Assembly: GCA_028876335.1 (NCBI GenBank)
Contig: JAGWSG010000120.1
Coordinates: 1-40,192 of the forward strand
DNA from: Acidobacteriota bacterium
Lineage (GTDB): Bacteria; Acidobacteriota; Terriglobia; Terriglobales; Acidobacteriaceae
Direction of reading: 5' to 3'
Length of the DNA: 40,192 nt
Part shown: one piece after another, positions 32,262 through 38,885 of the stretch
Layout of the letters: every line of letters begins with the position of its first letter
How positions within the stretch are numbered: the first letter of the stretch is position 1
The notes under the pieces: generated by a model
What the model was told of the DNA's origin: nothing
Database searches by the model: none
The model's input: only the letters and a program-made list of their open reading frames with translations
Translations under genes and position numbers: made by a program

Positions 32262-34538
32262 TTAACGCGCGCTCTCGATCAGCTCTTCAGAAGGCTTCTT
32301 CGAACTTATTTCCTTGGTGCTGTAGGAATGCCCCGTAAGCAATCCGAGGACGAACCAGCCAAGAAGAGCAGCTCCAAGTGCAAAGAGTATGTCACCCGGA
32401 ACTCGCATCCAGCGCAGAGTCTGCATGGTATTCGTTTGCAGGAATTCTGCTGACCGCGCATACCATGTACCCCGTTGAATGGATGCCATGGCCTGCATGA
32501 TGCCGATGGGAAGCATGCTGAGAATCACCATGAAAGTAAGCCCAATGTTGATGCACCAGAATGCAGTCTTCAGCACGCCCTCCTTCCACTTTCGAGCGGG
32601 CTGGAGAACGCGCAGGCAGAAGAGTGTCAGTCCCAGTCCAAGCATTCCGTATACCCCGAAGAGTGCTGTGTGACCATGTACGGGCGTCAGATTCAAGCCC
32701 TGCATATAGTAGAGTGCGACCGGCGGATTGATGAGGAATCCAAAGATTCCCGCTCCCACCAGATTCCAAAAGGCGACGGCGACGAAGAAGAAGATGGGCC
32801 ACTTGTAATTGGCAATCCACGGAGCCTTTTCCGTTGGCTTGGCGAGACGCAGATTTTCCCACGCTTCGAATCCGATCAACGTCAGCGGCACAACTTCCAT
32901 TGCGCTGAACACAGCACCGAGCGCGATGACGGCAGGGCCTGACCCGGCGAAGTACAGATGGTGGAATGTACCGATAATGCCGCCTGATAGGAAGATGGTT
33001 GTCGAGAACAGAACAGCTCGTGTTGCGCTGCGAATTTCAAGCAGCTTGAGCCGCGTGAAGAGGAATGCAATGACGACGGTTGCGAAGACTTCAAAGAACC
33101 CTTCCACCCAGAGGTGAACCACCCACCAGCGCCAGTATTCCGCCGTGACCAGGTTGCTGCGCTGTCCGTACATGAGCCCGGCCGCATAGAAGAGCGGGAT
33201 TGCAACGCTTGAAACCATGAACATGGACAACAGCGAGCGATCTTCAGGGCTGTGCTGAAATGCCGGCTTCAACGCACGCACCATGAGCACGAGCCAGAGC
33301 ACGAGTCCGATGAAGAGAAGTATCTGCCAGAACCGTCCGAGATCGACGTACTCGAAACCTTGGCTTCCGAACCAGAACCACTCGTTGCCGAGCTTCTGCT
33401 GGATACCCAACCACTCGCCAGCCAAAGAACCGCCAACCACAAGCACTAGTGCTACGAACAAAACGTTTACGCCGAGCCGTTGATACTTAGGCTCCCTCCC
33501 GCTGACGGCAGGGCCAACATACAGTCCGGTCGCCAGCCACGACGTGGCTATCCAGAAGATGGCAAGTTGTAAGTGCCAAGTACGGGTGATGGCATAGGGC
33601 AGATACTTGTCGAGTGGAAATCCGTAGAATCCCTGTCCCTCCACGCCATAGTGTGCGGTTAGTACACCCATCAAAATCTGCACACCCCACAAGATAACGA
33701 CGACAAGGAAATATTTGATGGTGGCGCGCTGCGATGGTGTGGGCTGAAGTCCAAGAAAAGGATCGCGCGATGGAAATGGTCCTTTGACGAGTTCTTTCTC
33801 CTGCGAGGAATACCACCAAACCATGCCGCCAATCCCCGCGATAAGACCGACGATGCTAATTACGCTCCAGAGAATAGCGCCAGGTGTCGGCTCGTTGGCG
33901 ATCAGTGGCTCGTGCGGCCAGTTGTTGGTGTAGGTCACATTTGTGCCAGGACGATCCGTACCGGCGGCCCATGCGCTCCACCAGAAGAACTCCGCAAGCT
34001 TGCGCTGCTTCACCGCATCCGTCAGTGCTCCCGGGGGAATTGCGTAATCCTTGTGGCCGTTTGCAAAGATATCGGCGTAATGTTTCTCAAGCTCTGCGAA
34101 TGCGGCTGCGCGATCCACATCGATGACGACCCGGTTGTTTTGCGCATCATAGGTATTCGTGCGTATGTCGCGTATCAGGCGAGCCTTCAACACCGCCTGC
34201 TGGTCCGGGTTGAGTGCAACGAAGTTCGGAGCTCCGTCCCGTTGTGCCCAGTGCTCGAGCAGAAATTCTGATTCGCGATGAATCCAGTCCGCCGTCCAAT
34301 CGGGCGCAACATAGGCGCCGTGCCCCCAAACCGTGCCAATCTCCTGTCCGCCGATCGACTGCCACACTCCTTGCCCATCGGTTATGGACGATCCTGTAAA
34401 GAGAAGTTGTCCGTTGCTTGTGTAGACGTCGGGAAGTGGTGGCGCTGCACTGATCATCTTGCGCCCCACCGCTCCTAAAACGGCGAAGGACGCGATGACG
34501 ACGATGGAAAATGCCAGCCAATATTTCTTATAAGTCAT
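32262..34538 (-). CDS. norB: Quinol-dependent nitric oxide reductase (single-subunit qNOR)
   Basis: 758 residues, the full length of qNOR. It reduces 2 NO to N2O at the inner membrane using quinol. An N-terminal helix and a cytochrome-c-like periplasmic domain without a CXXCH heme motif (about 30-215) precede a 12-helix NorB core. Ligand histidines are visible: His322 (RTWHLQ), His475 (VVHLWVEGFFEVF, with Glu479 and Glu483), the His526-His527 pair (TFHHLYFAG) for the non-heme iron, and His621/His623 (PVHGHTALFG). ATG 34538 has GAGGAA at 6 bp; an upstream ATG at 34592 is not needed. A putative Crp/Fnr operator lies 80-95 bp upstream. The cupin and DUF488 genes follow. Confidence 0.95.
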   Translation of the reverse strand: MTYKKYWLAFSIVVIASFAVLGAVGRKMISAAPPLPDVYTSNGQLLFTGSSITDGQGVWQSIGGQEIGTVWGHGAYVAPDWTADWIHRESEFLLEHWAQRDGAPNFVALNPDQQAVLKARLIRDIRTNTYDAQNNRVVIDVDRAAAFAELEKHYADIFANGHKDYAIPPGALTDAVKQRKLAEFFWWSAWAAGTDRPGTNVTYTNNWPHEPLIANEPTPGAILWSVISIVGLIAGIGGMVWWYSSQEKELVKGPFPSRDPFLGLQPTPSQRATIKYFLVVVILWGVQILMGVLTAHYGVEGQGFYGFPLDKYLPYAITRTWHLQLAIFWIATSWLATGLYVGPAVSGREPKYQRLGVNVLFVALVLVVGGSLAGEWLGIQQKLGNEWFWFGSQGFEYVDLGRFWQILLFIGLVLWLVLMVRALKPAFQHSPEDRSLLSMFMVSSVAIPLFYAAGLMYGQRSNLVTAEYWRWWVVHLWVEGFFEVFATVVIAFLFTRLKLLEIRSATRAVLFSTTIFLSGGIIGTFHHLYFAGSGPAVIALGAVFSAMEVVPLTLIGFEAWENLRLAKPTEKAPWIANYKWPIFFFVAVAFWNLVGAGIFGFLINPPVALYYMQGLNLTPVHGHTALFGVYGMLGLGLTLFCLRVLQPARKWKEGVLKTAFWCINIGLTFMVILSMLPIGIMQAMASIQRGTWYARSAEFLQTNTMQTLRWMRVPGDILFALGAALLGWFVLGLLTGHSYSTKEISSKKPSEELIESAR

Positions 34539-34617
34539 CAGAAGTTCCTCATTTTGTACTGCACAATGGTTTTGCGTGCTTTCATCTGTCACCTTAGGTT
34601 CTGCCGCATTTGCACGC

Positions 34618-34633
34618 AGGGACTTTAGTCACT
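34618..34633 (-). promoter_or_regulatory. Putative Crp/Fnr-type operator before the NO reductase
   Basis: AGGGACTTTAGTCACT on the + strand. It matches AGTAACTTATGTCACT (36847) and AGAGACTTAGGTCACT (37601) at 12 of 16 invariant positions, giving AGNRACTTNNGTCACT with a half-site GTCACT. It lies 80-95 bp before ATG 34538. The TGAC-N4-GTCA-like core resembles NnrR/DNR-type boxes. Confidence 0.65.
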
Positions 34634-34717
34634 CAGCGGCCAAAAGAATTTGAGTTTTGCGAGATGAGATCAGAAGCGCGCACCGAATCTCATAGGCGGG
34701 GCGCCACACAGCGATCG

Positions 34718-36067
34718 CTATGCGGCGTGTGCTTGGACGTTGTGCTGCCAGAACGCCCTGCCCGTGATTAAAGTAAGTGCCATATTGATTGCAAAGACCA
34801 CTACGCCGCTGAGTTCGAGAACGCCGGAAATTGGCAGCGTCTTCCACGCAAATGCCTGAATGCCTTCATACGCCAGCGGCTCAGAGAGTACGCGCAGCGT
34901 GCAGCCAATCTGCAACAGCAGCAAGCTCAGGAGCATTAGTCGTTTGCTGAAGAGGTTGTAGATGCCGGAGAAGTGAGGCAGAATTCTGGGCCCGATAGTG
35001 AATACCATCGTGGCCGCAAAGCCTACAGTCAACGCATGACGCGAAGCTCCCCAGATACCGCCGTGTACATCGGCAAAAGCAGCCCACACTCCCAGGCAGC
35101 CTGCAATCACGAGCCAGACGTAGGAAAGACGCGCGAAGACCGGAAAGCTGCGATGGATTCCCTGCGTCTTGGCGGGTCCGTGCGGTTTTTGCGTCAGGTG
35201 CAACGCCCACCCCATGCTGAGTGCGCTCAGGAGAAGAAGTATAGTTGCCGTTTGCGTCCAGCCTGCAATCCCGCAAATGACGCCTGTGATGTCGAGGGCC
35301 AGAGATGCTCCGAAAACTTTCGCATTGGGCTTTGCGATTGCAAGGAAAGTCGGGAACCAGCGCGCAGAAAATCCCCATACGACCGGAACCAGAAAGCCCC
35401 AGGCAAGCAGTAAAAGGAATATCTGGTCGAGAGCATGCGGAAACGCGCGCGAAGTTCCCCCCAAAGCGAGACGCATGCACACAACAAAGTTGAAAATGAC
35501 GAGCGCCGCCAGACCTGCTGTACTTACCAGGACTGAAACCATCCAAAGTTCCATGCGAGCTTTGGTGCGTGAGTCTCCAATTTGTTCAGGCATCTTGTGG
35601 TGCGAGGACGCCTTGAGGAAGAGCACCAGCGCAATCAATTCGAAAGTGGAGGAGACAGCGAAGAGCATACGCCAGTGCCAACCATATATATCGGCCGTCC
35701 AGCGCATGGCCACGCCTGAGGTCCATAGCGCGAAGCTCGTCAGAGGCACCCAAAGAACAGAGCGACTCCGCGCCGGCTGCGAGTAGAAACCGATGCCCAG
35801 AACAAAACTCCCAATCCAGCCGAAGACCTGTGCATGGCCGTGTCCCTGGATCCAGGCCGCGGGAAGATTTCCGAGTCCGTGATTGGTGCTGATTGCAAGC
35901 AGGTTTGAGAAGCCCAGAACCGTGCCGGGCAGTGCCATGAAAAAGAGCCCTGCAAAGATCCACGCGCGCAACACAAGACTCTTGTGGCGCTCGACGCTGG
36001 CCATGGATTCCGCAGTGCGCTCCACTGGCAGGACAACCAGTCGTTTTGTATGAGCTATGGATGTCAC
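34718..36067 (-). CDS. nnrS: NnrS-family heme/copper membrane protein
   Basis: 449 residues with about 12 membrane segments. The NnrS signature is present: an early GHGHAQVFGWIGSFVLGIGF block with His residues for heme or copper, and the later RHALTVGFAATMVFTIGPRILPHFSG block. NnrS relieves nitrosative stress, probably by protecting from iron-dinitrosyl complexes, and occurs with NO reductases. The start GTG (36067) overlaps the stop of the RIC gene as GTGA, and GGAGGGAGAGG sits directly upstream, so the two are translationally coupled. Downstream, a 179-bp gap separates it from the NO reductase start, which has its own operator. Confidence 0.9.
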   Translation of the reverse strand: MTSIAHTKRLVVLPVERTAESMASVERHKSLVLRAWIFAGLFFMALPGTVLGFSNLLAISTNHGLGNLPAAWIQGHGHAQVFGWIGSFVLGIGFYSQPARSRSVLWVPLTSFALWTSGVAMRWTADIYGWHWRMLFAVSSTFELIALVLFLKASSHHKMPEQIGDSRTKARMELWMVSVLVSTAGLAALVIFNFVVCMRLALGGTSRAFPHALDQIFLLLLAWGFLVPVVWGFSARWFPTFLAIAKPNAKVFGASLALDITGVICGIAGWTQTATILLLLSALSMGWALHLTQKPHGPAKTQGIHRSFPVFARLSYVWLVIAGCLGVWAAFADVHGGIWGASRHALTVGFAATMVFTIGPRILPHFSGIYNLFSKRLMLLSLLLLQIGCTLRVLSEPLAYEGIQAFAWKTLPISGVLELSGVVVFAINMALTLITGRAFWQHNVQAHAA

Positions 36068-36801
36068 CTCTCCCTCCTGTACTCCGGTTTCGCTTCAAGT
36101 GCGATTGCGCGCGGAAAGAGGATCTCGTCTTCCAGATACACATGTCGGCACAGGTCCTGCTCGAAGGCCTGAAGCCCGGCAAACAGCGCCTTGTGCGTAG
36201 TACACGCCCAATCGGGCAGGGCAAAATTGTCGGTCAGCTGGCGCAATTCAATAAAAATAATGTTGGCTTGGTCGTGCTCGCGCATCATCATTGCGATAGG
36301 TTGCGCGACCGAGCGGAAACAGACATGCTCAGCGGCGCCGCCAAAGTCAATCTGCTCTTCAAGCCGCATCACATACGGAAAGAGAATCTGTTCTTCCTTT
36401 TCGATGTGAGCGAGCAGTTCGTCGCGAAGAGTAGCAACAAGTTCGGACACTTTCTTGAGTTCGGATGCCTGGTCGCCTCGCTTTTCGGCGAGCTTCTGCG
36501 CCATTGCAGCAAGACCCGGTATTTCTCTCCTCACCTTGCTGTGATGCACACGCACAATATGTTGAATGAGACGCGCTGTGCTCATCTGCAGTGGGTCAGG
36601 AGTTCCGTCGCCGCGCTCGCTGGCTTCACCGTCAGAGAGGCGCTCAAGAACCTGATCGACAGATAGCTGCATCTCTGCGCAGGCTTGTTCAAGGGGCATT
36701 TCAGCCAGGCCGCACAGGTCGAGCTCGAATCGCTGCAGGATGGCTGCAGCTGAAGATTGTTGCGCGATAATTTCACGAATAGACTGAGTTCCGGTGGCCA
36801 T
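36064..36801 (-). CDS. ric: RIC/YtfE-like di-iron protein (iron-sulfur cluster repair)
   Basis: 245 residues. A ScdA_N/DUF542-like N-terminal domain covers about 5-60 and a hemerythrin-like four-helix bundle about 75-235. Predicted di-iron ligands are His81, His86/87, His132, Glu136, His176, His220 and Glu224. RIC/YtfE/ScdA proteins repair Fe-S centres after NO or oxidative damage. The usual Cys-Cys-Gly-Gly of the N-terminal domain is replaced: only one cysteine remains (Cys30 in LDLCGLAE), with another at 41. It is coupled to nnrS by a 4-bp overlap. An operator-like palindrome lies 46-61 bp before ATG 36801, and another palindrome, CCCTAC-GGAA-GTAGGG, is at 36821-36836. Confidence 0.85.
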   Translation of the reverse strand: MATGTQSIREIIAQQSSAAAILQRFELDLCGLAEMPLEQACAEMQLSVDQVLERLSDGEASERGDGTPDPLQMSTARLIQHIVRVHHSKVRREIPGLAAMAQKLAEKRGDQASELKKVSELVATLRDELLAHIEKEEQILFPYVMRLEEQIDFGGAAEHVCFRSVAQPIAMMMREHDQANIIFIELRQLTDNFALPDWACTTHKALFAGLQAFEQDLCRHVYLEDEILFPRAIALEAKPEYRRER

Positions 36802-36820
36802 ACATCATCTCCACCTGCAA

Positions 36821-36836
36821 CCCTACGGAAGTAGGG
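36821..36836. promoter_or_regulatory. Short palindrome in the RIC leader
   Basis: CCCTAC-GGAA-GTAGGG, perfect 6-bp arms, between the Crp/Fnr-like site and the RIC start codon (20-35 bp upstream of ATG). A similar CTACC-AA-GGTAG lies beside the third operator (37591-37602). It may be a second operator or an RNA hairpin. Confidence 0.35.
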
Positions 36837-36846
36837 ATTTTCGCTC

Positions 36847-36862
36847 AGTAACTTATGTCACT
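36847..36862 (-). promoter_or_regulatory. Putative Crp/Fnr-type operator before RIC-nnrS
   Basis: AGTAACTTATGTCACT on the + strand, the most symmetrical copy (AGTAAC against GTCACT, i.e. AGTGAC). It lies 46-61 bp before the RIC start codon and just behind the Crp/Fnr gene stop, where a class II activation site would be placed. Confidence 0.65.
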
Positions 36863-36876
36863 CAGAGGCGAAATTA

Positions 36877-37581
36877 TCATGAGGCATTTTCAAGAAGAGC
36901 AGTGAGGCCCTTCAAATCCTTCACCACAATTTGCCTTGCGTCCACTTCAAGCAGTCCTTCGGCCTGGAGCCTCATTAGGTTGCGCGAAATAAGTTCGCGC
37001 ACCGTCCCAAGTTGATGAGCCAGTTCCTGATGCGTAGCTGGAAGAAGAAACTCGATGCCTCGGTCCGTGCTCGTTCCTTCGTTCTGTGCCAGTTTCACAA
37101 GCACCGCAATGAGCCGCTGGCGAATGGTGGTGAACGAGAGTTCCTCAATGATCCCCACCAGGCGACGAAGTCGGGCGCCCACGACCGAAAGCACCTTCAG
37201 TGGCACCTCGGGATGCTCGACGCAGAAAGCGTGAAAATCTCGACGTGAGATGAAGGCAATCTCGGTGTTTTCAATTGCGGCAGCAGACGCCGGATAGGGC
37301 CCGCCGTCGAAGACGGGCAGCTCAGCCACCGACTCGCCGGGAACGTTGACCGCAAGTACCTGCTCACGCCCGCTGGCCGAAGTCTTGAAGATGCGCACCT
37401 TGCCGCTGGCAATAATGTGCAACCCGCTGCACGGCTCTCCTTCAGAGAACAGCAGCTCACCATCAGTGAAAATTTTGCGCACGGTGCGCGAAGCCAGCAA
37501 CTGTAGCTCAGGCTGCGAAAGGCCTGCCAGAAGAGCAGCCTTTTGCAGTACAGCAGCAAAGTCGATACGAGGAGAAGCCAC
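36877..37581 (-). CDS. Crp/Fnr-family regulator, likely NO-responsive (DNR/NnrR-like)
   Basis: 234 residues. A cNMP-binding-like sensor domain covers about 20-130 (LLFSEGEPCSGLHIIASGKV), then a long dimer helix and a winged helix-turn-helix with recognition segment ATHQELAHQLGTVRELISRN at about 180-200. There are no FNR-type cysteine ligands. Location next to RIC, nnrS, qNOR and a radical SAM gene argues for a DNR/NnrR-like NO sensor, which normally uses heme. The start is a GTG at 37581 with a poor ribosome site; a 16-bp operator copy lies 20-35 bp upstream of it, so autoregulation is plausible. Low expression may be intended. Confidence 0.85.
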   Translation of the reverse strand: MASPRIDFAAVLQKAALLAGLSQPELQLLASRTVRKIFTDGELLFSEGEPCSGLHIIASGKVRIFKTSASGREQVLAVNVPGESVAELPVFDGGPYPASAAAIENTEIAFISRRDFHAFCVEHPEVPLKVLSVVGARLRRLVGIIEELSFTTIRQRLIAVLVKLAQNEGTSTDRGIEFLLPATHQELAHQLGTVRELISRNLMRLQAEGLLEVDARQIVVKDLKGLTALLENAS

Positions 37582-37600
37582 GGTGGAATTCTACCAAGGT

Positions 37601-37616
37601 AGAGACTTAGGTCACT
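37601..37616. promoter_or_regulatory. Putative Crp/Fnr-type operator in the divergent regulator/radical SAM promoter
   Basis: AGAGACTTAGGTCACT, the third copy of the shared motif. It is 20-35 bp before the regulator's GTG (minus) and 34-49 bp before the radical SAM ATG (plus), so one site could control both genes. It is partly overlapped by the small palindrome CTACC-AA-GGTAG (37591-37602). Confidence 0.6.
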
Positions 37617-37649
37617 GCCGCCCGCGCGGTTTCGCGGTGTCATTATTGC

Positions 37650-38795
37650 ATGAACCCGCAAATACGAACTGTCGACTTCGACGAAAAGCCATTCATTGCA
37701 ATCTGGGAAGTGACCCAGGCATGCGATCTGGCATGCGTTCATTGCCGCGCCTCTGCTCAGCCCAACCGCCATCCGCTCGAACTGACAACGGAAGAAGGCA
37801 AGAACCTGATCAATCAGATCGCCGAAATGGAGGTTCCCGTTTTTGTGCTGACAGGCGGCGATCCAATCAAGCGGCCTGACCTCTTCGAACTCATCCGTCA
37901 TGCCTGCGAGAGAAATGTTCGTGTTTCGCTTACGCCGAGCGCGACTCCGCTGCTTACGCGGGAGATTGTTGTGCGGCTCAAGGAGGCGGGCCTTGCCAGG
38001 TTGGCTGTCAGTCTCGACGGTGCAAGCGCTGAAACACATGATGCATTCCGCGGCATGTCCGGATCTTTTGCCCGCACGCTCAACGCGGTGCAATGGGCCA
38101 ATGAAGTCGGTCTGCCGGTGCAGATCAATACCACGTTCAGCCGTCGCAATATCGGTGAGATCGATGCGATTGTCACACTGATGGAAAGCCTGCGCATCAC
38201 GCTCTGGAGTGTCTTTTTCCTCGTGCCCACGGGCCGCGGCAAGCTGAATGACCTGCTCAGCGGCGATGAGTTCGAACAGATATTCGCCAGACTGCGGCAG
38301 CTTTCCCGGACATCGAGTTTCGACATCAAAACAACCGAGGCACAACACTACCGGCGTTATTTGCTGCAACAGCAGGTAGCCGAGAGGACATCGGGCATTC
38401 ATGACATAGCTGCGGATAAGGTTACCGATGCCATCGGCAGAGCTCCGCGTGGTCTTAACGACGGCAAGGGCTTCGTCTTTATCTCACATACGGGCGAAGT
38501 GTTCCCGAGCGGATTTCTACCAGTCACTGCGGGCAACATTCGTACGCAGTCATTGAGTGCCATTTATCGCGACTCGCCGTTGTTCAGGAATTTGAGGGAT
38601 ACGTCAAAGCTGGAAGGAAAGTGTGGCGCCTGCGAATTCAAGAAAATCTGCGGTGGCTCACGCGCAAGGGCATATGCACTCTCAGGCAATCCTCATGCTG
38701 AAGAACCCTGCTGCGCCTACATCCCCCCTGGTTATGTGCTTCCTCCGCGGGGTTTGAAAAGCGTTACAAATCTTCATGTGCTCCAAGGAATCTGA
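37650..38795 (+). CDS. Radical SAM/SPASM protein (TIGR04053-like, AhbD/NirJ relatives)
   Basis: 381 residues. The radical SAM cluster motif C25-x3-C29-x2-C32 (TQACDLACVHCRASAQP) is followed by a TGGDPIKRPD loop (SAM binding) and SPSATPLLT-like core strands. A C-terminal SPASM-type region (about 320-365) has GKCGACEFKKICGGSRARAY and the later CC pair in EEPCCAYIPPG, for an auxiliary Fe-S cluster. The sequence style matches the TIGR04053 group, close to heme-pathway enzymes AhbC/AhbD and NirJ. Given the neighbours (heme-containing qNOR, NnrS, Crp/Fnr) a role in heme or peptide-cofactor maturation is possible, but unproved. Shares an operator region with the divergent regulator. Confidence 0.88.
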   Translation: MNPQIRTVDFDEKPFIAIWEVTQACDLACVHCRASAQPNRHPLELTTEEGKNLINQIAEMEVPVFVLTGGDPIKRPDLFELIRHACERNVRVSLTPSATPLLTREIVVRLKEAGLARLAVSLDGASAETHDAFRGMSGSFARTLNAVQWANEVGLPVQINTTFSRRNIGEIDAIVTLMESLRITLWSVFFLVPTGRGKLNDLLSGDEFEQIFARLRQLSRTSSFDIKTTEAQHYRRYLLQQQVAERTSGIHDIAADKVTDAIGRAPRGLNDGKGFVFISHTGEVFPSGFLPVTAGNIRTQSLSAIYRDSPLFRNLRDTSKLEGKCGACEFKKICGGSRARAYALSGNPHAEEPCCAYIPPGYVLPPRGLKSVTNLHVLQGI

Positions 38796-38885
38796 CGCGG
38801 GTTGAAGCCGAGTCTTCGTTCGCGATCCCGTGGCAAGAAAGCCAAAGAGATCACGGAAATTACTCATTGGATGGTTGAGCGAGTT

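Noticed and set aside
37197-38402. 401-codon minus-strand frame overlapping the radical SAM and regulator genes
   Set aside because: It runs antisense to the radical SAM gene and then in another frame through the Crp/Fnr gene. Both of those have full family motifs; this has none.
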